In this document: piece after piece, positions 10,831 through 21,700 of the stretch
Position numbering within the stretch: the first letter of the stretch is position 1
Layout of the letters: each line of letters starts with the position of its first letter
Source of the DNA: Juglans regia
Taxonomy: Eukaryota > Streptophyta > Magnoliopsida > Fagales > Juglandaceae
Direction: 5' to 3'
Assembly: GCF_001411555.2 (NCBI RefSeq)
Contig: NC_049901.1
Location: 38,286,964-38,350,963 of the forward strand
DNA: 64,000 bases
The notes under the pieces: generated by a model
What the model saw: the letters and a program-made list of their open reading frames with translations, nothing else
Database searches by the model: none
What the model was told of the DNA's origin: nothing
Program-made: the position numbers and the translations under genes

Positions 10831-12028
10831 CACTACAAGAAAAAAGGTCTATTGCGGCGATTTTTTGGCCGCTGGAAATAATATTGCCGTAATAAGCAAT
10901 CTTTCACGGCGATTTTCTGCTTCGACACTGCTTCAAAGGGGTTAGTTTTTAATTTTATCTTTTGCAGCGAATTTAAAGTTTTTTGCGGCGAATAAATTTC
11001 ACTGCAAATTTATTTGATTTTATGCTGCGATTTTTAAGATAATTGTGGCGAATTTAACTGCCGCAAAAAGGTAAAACCTTATGGCGTCGCACAATTTCGC
11101 TGCAATAGTCATTTTAGGTCCTTGGCGCCAACACCCCAGAAAAAGTTTAACATTTCCCTCCAAATCCCGATTTCACATTCGTCGTCCCCAACTTTCATCT
11201 TTTCCATTTCTCTCTAGCTACAGATTACTCACCGCCCACACAAAATTTCCTCTAATCAACTTCCACCGAATGAAACCACTAACATTAGCACTGCTCCATT
11301 CCAATGATTCTCGCGTAAGCAATGTACGCGACTCCGCCCCATCGAAAACCCACTAATCGGCATCTTTGTCAATTTATGCGGAGTCGAAACCAGTGAAAAA
11401 AGGCCCATTTTTTTTTTCACTCTAAGGCTTTTTGGTTCATCATCGTCGACCATTTTCCGAGGCAAATTGGGTTGGAGTCGATTTTCCGTCCCATTCATCT
11501 CCTGATCCACTCAACTGGAGTCGATTTCCTAAGGTAATTTACTCTGTTCTAGCTCTTCATGGTTCTTAACGAAATCGTTTGGGTAAATTAGAAATTGGGT
11601 TGTTTTGCTATAATATTTATGCTTAGATTTTCCTTTTGCACACACATTTGACAATCCCGAGGGGAAGCAAGTGTTTGGGTTTCTTCAACTCTGGCAAACT
11701 TCATTCCGAGTGCCTGGGTTACGGGCAGAACAAATTAAACCCAATGAAGTTGTTTTTTTAGTTATTAAAGCAGCATTAACATCTTATGCCTGCACACACA
11801 CACACACAGGACCTAATCATAAAGTTGTATCTGTTGCTTCATATAAGTAAAATAGAAGAGGCAAAGTCATTCAGAAACATGTGGTGCTAGATTTTAGGGT
11901 GAAAATGGCTTTAGGATTGTGGCGATCCTGCGGCGATTGATAGATCGCCGCATTTGAGCTACAACAGCGATTAAGAAGATCATTTTCGGCGAATTTGAGC
12001 GCTGAGAAAGCCCAGTTTTCTTGTAGTG
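10831..12028. mobile_element. Non-autonomous CACTA element nested in the copia
   Basis: The 1198-bp element starts CACTACAAGAAAA and ends TTTTCTTGTAGTG, a perfect 13-bp terminal inverted repeat with ACA target duplication. Both ends hold arrays of GCGGCGA/TCGCCGC-like subterminal motifs (10850-11100 and 11920-12005). The middle (11130-11540) is GC-richer and resembles a gene 5' exon: an ORF at 11081-11356, then CCTAAGGTAATTTACT, which looks like a splice donor followed by intron-like sequence. No transposase is present. Confidence 0.9.
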
Positions 12029-12507
12029 ACATGTTTATACATTTTTATTAGATTAAACTCGAGTGTAAATGTTCATATTTATTTTGTTTGTATAAGTTTC
12101 AAATCAAACTCTATAAATGTTGATACTTATTTTAGTGGCTGAACTCGAGCATAAATGTTCAAATTTTTAAATTGTTTCAAAATGTCATTTATGTTTGTTC
12201 AAATTTTCTTTTTAATAAAATTTTTATTTGTCATACCTTCATAATAATACTTTTGTTAAAAGTTTTTCCTTTTCACTCATGAGGTATGTATTGGAACAAA
12301 ATGAAAAATGATTTATGAAAATTGTTTACAATTTGTGGCATAGAATTTGAAACATAATTTGTGACATAAAAGTTTGGAAAATATCTCCAAGAAAAATTAT
12401 AGAGATTAGTAAATAAAATAATTTCCGCATTTAGATTTTCTAATCTCAATATGTGTGTTGATTTATATAAAAGGAAAACAAATCAAACATATTAAGAAAA
12501 TATGATA

Positions 12508-12895
12508 CAAATAATAGAGAGTTTCTTGAGATAATGCATATAGACACATGTAAACCTTTTTCTCTATAATATTTGATAGATAAAAATATTTCATTACTTT
12601 TATAGATGATTTTCATGGTATGAATTTATATATCTGCTATATGACAAGTTTTAAGCAATTAATAATTTAAGCAGTTAATAATTCTTGAGGTACTTCTCAT
12701 AGGAAGGAATTGCAATTAGATAGAAATATGCGTCTATATGCATTATCTCAAGAAACTCTCTATTCATTACTTCTATAAATGATTTGCATGGTATGAATGT
12801 ATATATCTGTTACATGAGAAGTTTTAAACCATTAATAATTCTTAAAGTACTTCTCACATGGAGGAATTGCAATTACATAGAAATGTGAAAATCAT
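12508..12895 (+). repeat. Fold-back duplication inside the copia integrase remnant
   Basis: A direct duplication of about 135 bp (about 12590-12735 and 12755-12890) shares TCATTACTT(C/T)TAT(A/A)AATGAT-type sequence and the integrase-derived frame. At the junction, 12733-12768 is the reverse complement of 12508-12546, around GAGTTTCTTGAGATAATGCA. The layout is arm, copy, inverted arm, copy. Confidence 0.75.
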
Positions 12896-13330
12896 TGAAT
12901 TGAATTGAAGTAGTGAGTGACAGAAAAAATATAATGAGTCAAGCTATAACCGTGACCTATTTTGTTAATTTCTTGAAAAGATGTGCAGTAAAATTCTTAA
13001 AGTCAATGGCATATATCTTAAATTGTGTTTCTAGTAAGTAGTCTCAAAGACTTCTTTTGAGTTGTGGAATAATAGGATACTTGATTTAAGGATGTATATG
13101 AATTGTCAATCTAAAGCAAGACTTTACAATCCAAATAAAAGAAAGTTGGATAGTATAATAGTTAATGGGTACATTATTAATTACTCAATGAGATCCAAAT
13201 TATTTAGCTTATATTGTTTCTATTCATAGTTTGAATTTTGAGGAAATTAAAATGTTAAATTCCTTATGGTTGGAAAATCAGTGGGAGTATAGAAACTAGA
13301 GATATGATTGTCGTGAAGTGCATTATTGTA
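12585..13330 (+). pseudogene. Copia integrase remnant
   Basis: Near 12590 the frame reads FIDDFHGMN, corresponding to the core segment that in intact copia integrases surrounds the second acidic residue. Around 13085-13150 it reads ARLYNPNKRKLDS followed by VNGY, matching the integrase C-terminal region. Frames are broken many times, and the core is duplicated (see the fold-back feature). Confidence 0.75.
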
Positions 13331-13675
13331 TTTCAAAAATACTTGTAGTTCATTTTTATGATTATTTCAATAATAACATGGAACAACAAACAAATGATCA
13401 TCTATCTCATTGGAGAAACACTGCTAAAGAATTGGCCATGGAGACATTAGAACAAGTAACCTCATGTGATCTTCTTGATTTGATTTTTGGTTACGTGGTG
13501 TATTTTCAAAATTTGAATTTAACATAGAAATAAATGAAAGTTCGCATATGTTTTCACAAGTTATAGAAATAAGTGATTTTATAAAAGACCGATGCATAAA
13601 AGAGTGATTGAAATCTATGAATCAATGTAAAGTTTGTAATTTCGTCTAAATTTTCTGAAATGTATACAAAGTCGA

Positions 13676-14060
13676 ATGTAAATGGGTGTTGGAGACAAAA
13701 CCCTAACTTTAAAGGCAATGTTGAATGATATAAAGTCAGATTTGTAATTAATGATTTCACTCAGAAATGAGTATTGATTAGAAAGAGATTTCTAATAAAC
13801 CCAAAAAAACTCATTAAGGATCACTATGACATTAGTAGCTCATTATGGAATAGAGTTACATCAAATAGACGTGAAAACAATTATAGAGTGAAAGTCTGAA
13901 ATCTACAAGAAATGAATAAAATAATTACTTAAAAAATGTAACATATTTTTTAAAAATTGGTTTTTGAAATTTGATAATACCAATACTGTTTTTGGATTTA
14001 AGAAAATATTTATTGTTAATGTATATACCCTAAGACCAGTGAGAGTATATTTGTATTTAT
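13676..14060 (+). pseudogene. Copia reverse transcriptase N-terminal remnant
   Basis: The frame opens with KWVLETKP, continues with a GNVE.YKVRFVINDFTQ-like stretch, and later reads LHQIDVKT, the block holding the first RT catalytic Asp. Stops occur in between. The YVDD block is not found, so the palm domain appears deleted. Confidence 0.75.
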
Positions 14061-14149
14061 GGTCATGCATTTATATGACTTTTTGGCCGGTATGAACTGT
14101 GATTTGTAGTATGACCCAAGGATGTTTGACCCAAAAGTTGTGAAAAGAG

Positions 14150-14640
14150 TGCAAAATTATTTGCAATGAATTAAAAACTATATTATTGCTTTAAGAAGAA
14201 CCGAGACTCTTAAGGTAACTGGATATTCAGACCTTATTTTGTGGGATTACTCTAATGATGAAAAATGCAGTTATGGTTATGTATTTTACTATCTAGTAGA
14301 GTTATTTTATGGAACTGTATGAGACAAATCTCTTACTGCTTCATGTGCAATAGAAAATGAGTTTGTGGTAAACTTTGAGGCCATAATGTATGGTATCTGA
14401 CTGAGGAAATTTATTTTAGGACTTGGAATTGTCGACTTATAGCCAAGCCACTAAGAAAGTGTTGCAAGAATCTCTCAAAGTATTTTTCTCTAAATGATAA
14501 GTATTTAATGGAATTTTAAATACCTAAGTGTTAATGAGAAAATATAGAAACAAATATGTCTATAACAATACTGTATTAATGATTATATTTTAAAAGACAT
14601 ATTGAAAAGATAAGTCATATGCTTATACCCATGATGTGAA
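14150..14640 (+). pseudogene. Copia RNase H remnant
   Basis: Reads RRTETLKVTGYSD, then GYVFYYLVE, then SLTASCAIENEFVVNFEA and LRKFILGLGIVD, in the order of a copia RNase H domain. Two or more stops interrupt it, one within the motif before LRKF. The C-terminal tail (about 14480-14640) is badly decayed. Confidence 0.8.
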
Positions 14641-15070
14641 CATGTTAAGAGATCATTAATATGCTAAGTATTTTGTTACAGGACATTGAAATATATCTAT
14701 ATGGTTGTTTCTGTTTTCTTGTCTTTTTACTTTATATGTACATTAAATGGTGTAAATGAATGATAACAAGATAATGTTTACAATAGACATAAATTAGAAC
14801 TCAAGGCATTACAATATTAGTATTAATTGTCCCAATTAAATATGGTGTTGAATTAAGTTACTAGTGTTGTGGTACATGGAAGAGAATTTGTTAGTCATAT
14901 AATAAAGATCGTCATGACCTGCATTGGTAGCTGGTTTGACATTGATATTAGGGAACTCATGTAATGTATTTTGAGCTATGAAAGTTTTCTGTAAATGAAT
15001 TTGTGCAGTATGGTTAATTTTCTGTAATAAACCCATAAACGTAAAATATTATTTTATGGGCGTATGGGTC

Positions 15071-15081
15071 AAGTGCGAGAA
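15071..15081 (+). promoter_or_regulatory. Polypurine tract of the old copia
   Basis: AAGTGCGAGAA lies just before the 3' LTR start TGTAAGAG. The duplicate at 8069-8078 preserves the less-mutated AAGTGGGAGA. Confidence 0.65.
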
Positions 15082-15495
15082 TGTAAGAGTTGTATTTAAA
15101 ATCTATGTCTTACACACCCATATCTTGATGTGTTTAGAATAACTAAATACTTATCACTATTGATGAGTTATAATGAGATAATATTAATCCCAATGAAATA
15201 AGATTAACTCTATATCTAATCACAATGAAACACAAAATCTCTAGATTTCTTGATGGTTAGAAGTCTATAAATAGTGCTGAGAAGTTAAAAGTTCTCATCT
15301 ACAACATCATTGTGCCTCTAGCCATCAAAAGACACTCAGAGATAAAGTTGTTAGGGTGATCATTATCTCATAGTCAAGTCAAATTCTTTCTCAAACTGTA
15401 ATGGAGGGAGGTTCATTTTCTTACTGTTATTATTTTATTATCGTGAATTATAGAAAATTAAAGATCCAATTATTAATGTTCATGTTAAAATATTT
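15082..15495 (+). repeat. 3' LTR of the plus-strand old copia
   Basis: Homologous to 8079-8495. It starts TGTAAGAGTT and loses similarity after ATGTTAAAATA at about 15495. Confidence 0.75.
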
Positions 15496-15666
15496 AATAA
15501 AAGATGATGGTGATATATGAAAATGCAAATAACTAATCAAAGATTACCGACTGATCAAAGATCGACTTCAATCAATTAGGTAAAAGTTTCACATCGATTA
15601 ATGCATGCACATGTGTCCTAGGCCTGTACGTAGGATTCGATAATATACATACATACATATATATAT

Positions 15667-15697
<31 letters not shown>

Positions 15698-17287
15698 AAA
15701 TGCATGCAACTTCATTAATGTTAATGACGAAGTCACGAAAGTGGCCAACCGGCCGTTATAAATTCCATGGAAAATGGCCTTTGCATAACTGCAATATCAG
15801 ATCAGAACACCCACTGAATGCATGCCTGCGTGCAAAAGAGAGTAATTAAATGTAGTGTCACATGACTTGGCCAGTCTTTTTGGATCAGAAGAACAGGAGA
15901 AAATATATAATCTTTCCCGACTCAACTACACCCAGAAAATATATATAGATAGCTTTTCCTTCTGTCGTCTTTATTCGTACTACTGCTATATATATAATTA
16001 ATAGCTAGACCTGGTAATTATTTCCCTAGCTCTCTTATAAATTTATGATCATCATGACGATGCATTTGTTTCTGATCAGTCCTTGCGTACGTTCGTACAT
16101 AAGAAACGTTGCTCATCAACAATGAATTTCACTCGATAGTTAGGTGATTGGTTTTGCCACCACAACTACTGCGCGCATGCCTGCCTAGCTAGCTAGCTAG
16201 CTCCTTTATTTTGGCTTAATGTCCCCATCCAGATTTATAATATCCAACCTCCAATATTTACAGGAAACCTAATTACCTAATCTTTCGAACCCTCTTATTT
16301 ATTTCTTTCCTCCTAATTTCCTCTATACTCTTATAACATGCCAATTTCCAACCACCACAAGCCCATTCATTACTTCTTTTTAGTTACTTGTACTGCTGAG
16401 ATTTACCTAGAAATTGAAAGGGTTGGAATTTGCTTGGGTGTACGTGTGGCTTTCAAGCTCATGAGTCTTGTACGAAAACTATATTTTAAGCAAGCTAAGG
16501 CATGTGTTTAATAATTACTTTGTTGGGCAAGTTCCACAAGCTAGGGATCTGTTTAATTTGTCACTTTTGACAGTCTTTAGACATTGCAATTAGTACTGTG
16601 AGCCAGGGTCTTTTGTTGTATGGAGACACATGGACGACATTAATACAGAAAGCCTCGATGTAGTAATTATTAGTGGAGTCCTACAACAGAAGTAAAAGGG
16701 GACAGCTGCCATGTTTTGGGAACAAGTATACAGTCTATACATTCAATTTGAAAAAAGTGAGGTATATCATTAAATCGGTTTTTAATAATAAAATTTTATT
16801 TTATTTTTTCAAAAAAAATATTATAAAGAATTTGCAAGACTGTAAATATCATTTTTTTTTAAATATACGATCACACAGATATAAGAGTCTATATATATAT
16901 ATAAAATTGTAACTTTCTTTTATTTTTTAGTAGAAATCTCCTTTTATATGCAAGTGAGATTTGGGTTTAAATAATTCTTATTATAGCTCTCTTTCATATA
17001 ACGTGCTCAAATTTCTTTGTTTATTAAATTTATTTTGGATCATTGTCGCTAAGTGTCTTTGGGCATTAATTCTATACCAGCAGGACATGACATGCCTCAC
17101 AATGCAGTCTTCTATCTAAACCAATATCAAGTTGTTATCTAAAAGCTATTGGCACATTTGACAACATCAAAGAAATTCTTTTATAAAATAAAGTTGTGTT
17201 ATTTATAAGTTGAATGGGTATTAGTGTTTTTATAGTTAAATGAGTCCCACAATAAGTGGTATGTTCTTGCGTGTAGCAAAACTCAAC
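15496..17287. other. AT-rich intergenic DNA
   Basis: Holds an (ACAT)n/(AT)n microsatellite at about 15640-15700 and GCTAGCTAGCTAGCTAGC at about 16186-16202. No gene, LTR or terminal repeat is recognised. Confidence 0.5.
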
Positions 17288-17292
17288 GGGGG
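17288..17292. repeat. 5-bp target duplication GGGGG of the young copia
   Basis: GGGGG here and at 21904-21908 flank the two LTRs, the usual 5-bp copia duplication. Confidence 0.75.
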
Positions 17293-17495
17293 TATTGACA
17301 GAATCATCTCTTCCCATATTTTTAGATTGCACAAAATCAGGGATTTCTTATTTTTAGGCAACTGTTACAATAGTATAGTTTCCTTATATGTAAATTTCCA
17401 TTATTAGTTTTATTGTACACTTATATATTTTGTAAAGCAGAACACAAAATAAGATACACAGAATTATTCAAACCCTTTTTCCCTCTTTCTTAACA
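17293..17495 (+). repeat. 5' LTR of the young copia
   Basis: Starts TATTGACAGAATC and ends TTCTTAACA. The first dinucleotide is TA, not the usual TG; the 3' copy has the same. A TATA-like CTTATATATTTTG lies at about 17421-17433. Confidence 0.9.
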
Positions 17496-17510
17496 TGGTA
17501 TCAGGCTAGG
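17496..17510 (+). promoter_or_regulatory. Primer-binding site of the young copia
   Basis: TGGTATCAGGCTAGG follows the LTR with no gap. The first 9 bases match the 3' end complement of initiator tRNA-Met. Confidence 0.9.
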
Positions 17511-17531
17511 TTTCGTTTTCTTGGCATCACC

Positions 17532-19280
17532 ATGGATGAATCCTCCAACCCGCCTCTCCCTTCCCTCCCTTCCCCTTATCTTCTTCATCCCTCAGATTCA
17601 CCAAGCTTAACCCTTGTCAATGGACTCCTAACCGGCGACAACTATCCCAAATGGCAAAAAGCCATGACCCGAGCCCTCAATGCCAAAAACAAACTTAGTT
17701 TTGTTGATGGCACTCTCAAAGCTCCTGAACCTAATACACCCGAATACACCCGATGGAACCAAACAAAGGATATGGTTCTTACCTGGATCCTCAACTCCAT
17801 CAGCCCCTCTCTTGCCAATTCTCTTGAATATCACACCAACCCACGTGATGTTTGGCTGGACCTTTCCTCTCGTTTTTGTCATGGCAATAATGCCAGAATC
17901 TACCAACTCAAACGGACTCTATCTTCCCTACATCAAACCACAAATTCCATTCATGATTACTATAACCAAATCAAACAAATTTGGGATGAACTTGGTCATC
18001 TCAAACAAAGCACTGACCTCACAGCTTTACAGCAGCAAGCCGATGATGAACAGGTGTTCCAGTTCCTCCTTGGTCTCAACGATTCCTTCGCCTCCCTTCG
18101 CACTCAAATCTTAGCCATGGATCCACTTCCACCCATCAGCAAAGTCTTCTCTATTTTGTTTCAAGAAGAGCAACAAAGGCTGCTCAACGTTAGACCCTCT
18201 CAATCGGAAATCATGGCCATGGCTGTTCGATCTAGTGGACGCCCAAAAAACCCTTTCAAGTGCACGGCTTGCGGCAAAGATGGCCATACCCGCGATCGTT
18301 GTTGGACTCTCGTCGGTTACCCCCCTGGACGTAACCCGCGACCCAAGACCCAGCCATCCATTCTCGGACAGCCTCCGTCCAGCGTCAACCAAACCATTGC
18401 CGTTTCATCGGCTTCAAGCCCGGTTCCTGGTTTGTCACCGGAGCTCTACCAGAAGCTTCTCGGCTTGCTCGCGCCATCTTCTTCTCCGCTTGAGTCATCT
18501 GTGAACTTCATTGGTAACCTCTTCTCCCCTCATCTTGATTTTCCTCTCAATCGGCGCCTCCATTGGGTGGTAGACAGTGGCGCGAGCCACCATATCTGCC
18601 ACCACAAGGAAGCTTTCGTTGATCTCCAACCCCTTGCAACCCCCCATTCGATTCGGCTTCCCACGGGTCAAGATGTGCCTGCCGAGGGTCTCGACACATG
18701 CGTTCTCTCCCCTTCTCTCATTCTCACTCAAGTTTATTTTGTTCCCCTTTTAACCTTTAATCTATTATCTGTTTCCCAAATTGCCCTTCACAATTCTTGC
18801 ATTATTACTTTCTCTTCTAATAATTGCTTATTTCAGGACCCACAGTCGATGAAGCTGATTGGAGCGGGTGAACTCTGCAATGGGCTTTACGTGTACCGTC
18901 CTGACCCACCTGTGATTTTTGCTGCTCAATCTACTGCTAATAAGACCCTATGGCATCAACGTCTAGGTCATCCCTCCAGTTTTATTATTCCTAAAATTTT
19001 AGATTCTCCTTGTATTCTTTCTAATTGTGATGTTTGTGCTCGTTCTAAACATACAAGATTACCCTTTCCAATTTTTGCTAATAAAAGTGTTTTTGCTTTT
19101 AATCGTATTTTTTGTGATATTTGGGGTGGATATCATACTTCTTCCTTATCTGGAGCACATTATTTTCTCACAATAGTGGATGATTTTTCTCACACCACTT
19201 GGATATATTTAATGCGTTTTAAATCTGAAGCTTACACTCATTTAACGCATTTTTTTGGCTCTTGTCAAAACTCAGTTTAA
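17532..19280 (+). CDS. Copia gag-protease-integrase (N-terminal part) ORF
   Basis: The 582-residue frame starts at the ATG 36 bp past the primer site. Residues about 25-240 form a copia gag domain (LLTGDNYPKWQKAM near the start). A CCHC zinc knuckle at C244-C257 reads CTACGKDGHTRDRC and packages RNA. The aspartic protease site is D348-S-G. The pre-integrase domain has H475 in a WHQRLGHPS context. The integrase core begins with an aspartate near residue 529 (CDIWGG). The frame then shifts in the T7 run, so translation ends 10 residues later instead of completing integrase. Without the extra T it would continue into the next ORF. Whether this is real or a sequencing error cannot be told from one sequence. 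Confidence 0.9.
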   Translation: MDESSNPPLPSLPSPYLLHPSDSPSLTLVNGLLTGDNYPKWQKAMTRALNAKNKLSFVDGTLKAPEPNTPEYTRWNQTKDMVLTWILNSISPSLANSLEYHTNPRDVWLDLSSRFCHGNNARIYQLKRTLSSLHQTTNSIHDYYNQIKQIWDELGHLKQSTDLTALQQQADDEQVFQFLLGLNDSFASLRTQILAMDPLPPISKVFSILFQEEQQRLLNVRPSQSEIMAMAVRSSGRPKNPFKCTACGKDGHTRDRCWTLVGYPPGRNPRPKTQPSILGQPPSSVNQTIAVSSASSPVPGLSPELYQKLLGLLAPSSSPLESSVNFIGNLFSPHLDFPLNRRLHWVVDSGASHHICHHKEAFVDLQPLATPHSIRLPTGQDVPAEGLDTCVLSPSLILTQVYFVPLLTFNLLSVSQIALHNSCIITFSSNNCLFQDPQSMKLIGAGELCNGLYVYRPDPPVIFAAQSTANKTLWHQRLGHPSSFIIPKILDSPCILSNCDVCARSKHTRLPFPIFANKSVFAFNRIFCDIWGGYHTSSLSGAHYFLTIVDDFSHTTWIYLMRFKSEAYTHLTHFFGSCQNSV

Positions 19281-21693
19281 CACCAATGTTAAAATTATTA
19301 AAACTGATAATGGACAAGAATTTCTCTCTCATCAATTTCAAACTTATCTTCTTGACCACGGCATTATTCACGAACGTACTTGTGTTGAAACTCCTCAACA
19401 AAATGGTGTTGCGGAACGTAAACACCGGCACCTTCTTAATGTTGCTCGCAGTCTACGTTTTCAAGCACACTTACCCCTCCCTTTTTGGGGTGATTGTGTT
19501 CTTACTGCCGCCTACCTCATCAATCGCACTCTCAGCCGTACTCTTCAAAATAAATCACCTTTTGAGGTTCTCTTCAACAAAATACCCAACTACGATCACC
19601 TTCGTGTATTTGGGTGCCTCTGTTATGCTCAAACTCTTCGTACTCACCGTGATAAATTTTCTCCTCGTGCTACTAAATGTGTTTTCCTCGGCTACCCTAG
19701 CACTCACAAAGCCTACAAACTCTACAATCTTGATACACGGTCCATTTTCTACTCTCGTGACGTCACCTTTCATGAACAACAATTCCCTTTTCAGAATATT
19801 TCAGACTCCTCTTCTTCTTCATCTCAAATCATTCCCCTTCCGATTCCTGAACTCACTTTATCTACTTCTCAAACACCTCTAAATCCTCCTCAAACTCCAG
19901 CCTCTTCATCTTCACCTCCTCAAACTCCACCCTCATCACCTTCACCTCCACCTCCACCTGTCTCTCGTCCTCGCCGCCATACTACCCGGCCTTCCTATCT
20001 CCATGATTACATATGTCCCACTTTACACACAGAGCCCACGGCGTCTTCACCTGCTACAACGACTTCAGGTACTGCTCATCCTCTATCTGCTTTTCTTTCT
20101 TACTCTCGTTTTTCTCCCTCACATATTACTTATTTAAATGCTCTCACCTCTTGTGTTGAACCCTCATGCTACTCTGATGCTCTCAAACATTCTCATTGGC
20201 GCGAGGCAATGTCTACCGAGCTCCAGGCTCTAGAAGCTAACTCCACTTGGACTCTTGATCATCTTCCACCTGGTAAGAAACCCATTGGCTGTAAATGGGT
20301 TTTTAAAACCAAACTCAAAGCTGATGGATCCATTGAGAGATACAAAGCCCGACTGGTTGCCAAGGGCTACACTCAAGTTGAAGGACTTGACTACCATGAA
20401 ACCTTTGCTCCGGTAGCCAAGATGACCACTGTCCGCTGCTTATTGGCCATTGCTGCTAAAAAAAATTGGATCATTCATCAGCTCGATGTCAACAACGCCT
20501 TCTTGCACGGTGATCTTGATGAAGAAGTTTACATGATCCCACCTCCTGGCTATTGCACTCAGGGGGAGACCCGTGTTTGTCGCCTCAGAAAATCTCTATA
20601 TGGCCTCAAGCAAGCCTCCCGTAATTGGTTTTTTAAACTCACTACTGTGCTTCTTGATGCAGGTTTTCGTCAATCTCAGGCTGATCACTCCTTATTCACT
20701 CTTATTACTCACACCAGCATCACTATTGTTCTTGTTTATGTTGACGATATCTTAGTTGCTGGCAATGATCTTCCCCAAATTGAGTTTTTCAAGAATCATC
20801 TCTTCACTCACTTCAAAACCAAGGATCTTGGCTCTCTGAAATTCTTCCTTGGTCTTGAAGTTGCTCGTTCTTCTGCAGGCATTTTTCTGAATCAGCGAAA
20901 ATATGCTCTTGATATTCTTTTTGACAGTGGCCAACTTGGTGCCCGGACCGCCTCTTTTCCGATGGAACAACATTTGAAGCTTTCCAATGAAGATGGACCT
21001 CTACTTCCTGATCCTAGCATTTATCGTCGTCTAGTTGGTCGTCTCATTTACTTGACCATCACTCGACCTGACATTGTTTATGCCGTCAACATTCTTAGTC
21101 AGTTTATGCATGCTCCTCGTATTCCCCATATGACTGCTGCTACGCGTGTTCTTCGCTACATCAAAGGGAGCCCCGGCCAATGCATTTTTTTCTCCTCTTC
21201 CAGTACCACTCAGGTTACAGCTTATACTGATTCTGATTGGGCCAGTTGCCCAACCACCCGTCGCTCCACCACAGGCTATTTCATCCAGCTCGGTACCAGT
21301 CCAATCTCGTGGCGCACAAAAAAACAGACTACTGTTGCTCGTTCTTCCGCCGAAACTGAATATCGCGCTATGGCTGTCACAACCTGTGAACTCACCTGGC
21401 TAAAGCAACTTCTCACTGATCTTGGCATTCCTCATCCTGAGCCTTTTCATCTCTACTGTGATAATCAGTCTGCACTTCACATTGCTCACAATCCAGTGTT
21501 TCATGAACGTACCAAACATATTGAGATCGATTGCCACATCATTCGCGACAAAATTCGCTCCGGCCTCCTTAAAGTCATTCACACTTCTTCACATGAGCAA
21601 ATTGCAGATATCTTCACCAAAGCTTTAGGACAAGATCTTTTCCACCATTTCTCATGCAAGTTGGGCATTACGAATCTTCATGCGCCAACTTGA
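19255..21693 (+). CDS. Copia integrase (C-terminal part)-reverse transcriptase-RNase H ORF
   Basis: An 812-residue open frame, one frame off the upstream ORF. Its first ATG is probably not a natural start; it is the downstream half of the polyprotein. It holds the second integrase acidic residue (TDNGQEF, near residue 21) and the third (NGVAERKHRHL, near 53), a proline/serine-rich spacer (about 180-260), then RT from about residue 345 (CKWVFKTKLKADG) with the catalytic YVDD at 495-498. RNase H follows (AYTDSDWASC near 655, SSAETEYRAM, KHIEIDCH near 755). It stops 7 bp before the LTR. No other internal break is visible, so the enzyme core looks intact. Confidence 0.9.
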   Translation: MALVKTQFNTNVKIIKTDNGQEFLSHQFQTYLLDHGIIHERTCVETPQQNGVAERKHRHLLNVARSLRFQAHLPLPFWGDCVLTAAYLINRTLSRTLQNKSPFEVLFNKIPNYDHLRVFGCLCYAQTLRTHRDKFSPRATKCVFLGYPSTHKAYKLYNLDTRSIFYSRDVTFHEQQFPFQNISDSSSSSSQIIPLPIPELTLSTSQTPLNPPQTPASSSSPPQTPPSSPSPPPPPVSRPRRHTTRPSYLHDYICPTLHTEPTASSPATTTSGTAHPLSAFLSYSRFSPSHITYLNALTSCVEPSCYSDALKHSHWREAMSTELQALEANSTWTLDHLPPGKKPIGCKWVFKTKLKADGSIERYKARLVAKGYTQVEGLDYHETFAPVAKMTTVRCLLAIAAKKNWIIHQLDVNNAFLHGDLDEEVYMIPPPGYCTQGETRVCRLRKSLYGLKQASRNWFFKLTTVLLDAGFRQSQADHSLFTLITHTSITIVLVYVDDILVAGNDLPQIEFFKNHLFTHFKTKDLGSLKFFLGLEVARSSAGIFLNQRKYALDILFDSGQLGARTASFPMEQHLKLSNEDGPLLPDPSIYRRLVGRLIYLTITRPDIVYAVNILSQFMHAPRIPHMTAATRVLRYIKGSPGQCIFFSSSSTTQVTAYTDSDWASCPTTRRSTTGYFIQLGTSPISWRTKKQTTVARSSAETEYRAMAVTTCELTWLKQLLTDLGIPHPEPFHLYCDNQSALHIAHNPVFHERTKHIEIDCHIIRDKIRSGLLKVIHTSSHEQIADIFTKALGQDLFHHFSCKLGITNLHAPT

Positions 21694-21700
21694 GGGGGAG
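21691..21700 (+). promoter_or_regulatory. Polypurine tract of the young copia
   Basis: TGAGGGGGAG overlaps the pol stop codon and abuts the 3' LTR. Confidence 0.85.

Larger units (their letters stand above)
8079..15495 (+). mobile_element. Old Ty1/copia LTR retrotransposon with nested CACTA element
   Basis: LTRs of about 415 bp (8079-8495, 15082-15495) flank a tRNA-Met-type primer site, a repeat-rich leader, decayed integrase, RT and RNase H in copia order on the plus strand, and a polypurine tract. LTR divergence is high and no domain is open, so it is a dead, old copy. A 1.2-kb CACTA element lies at 10831-12028. I see no target duplication at the outer ends, in keeping with the duplicated internal sequence on the left side. 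Confidence 0.85.
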
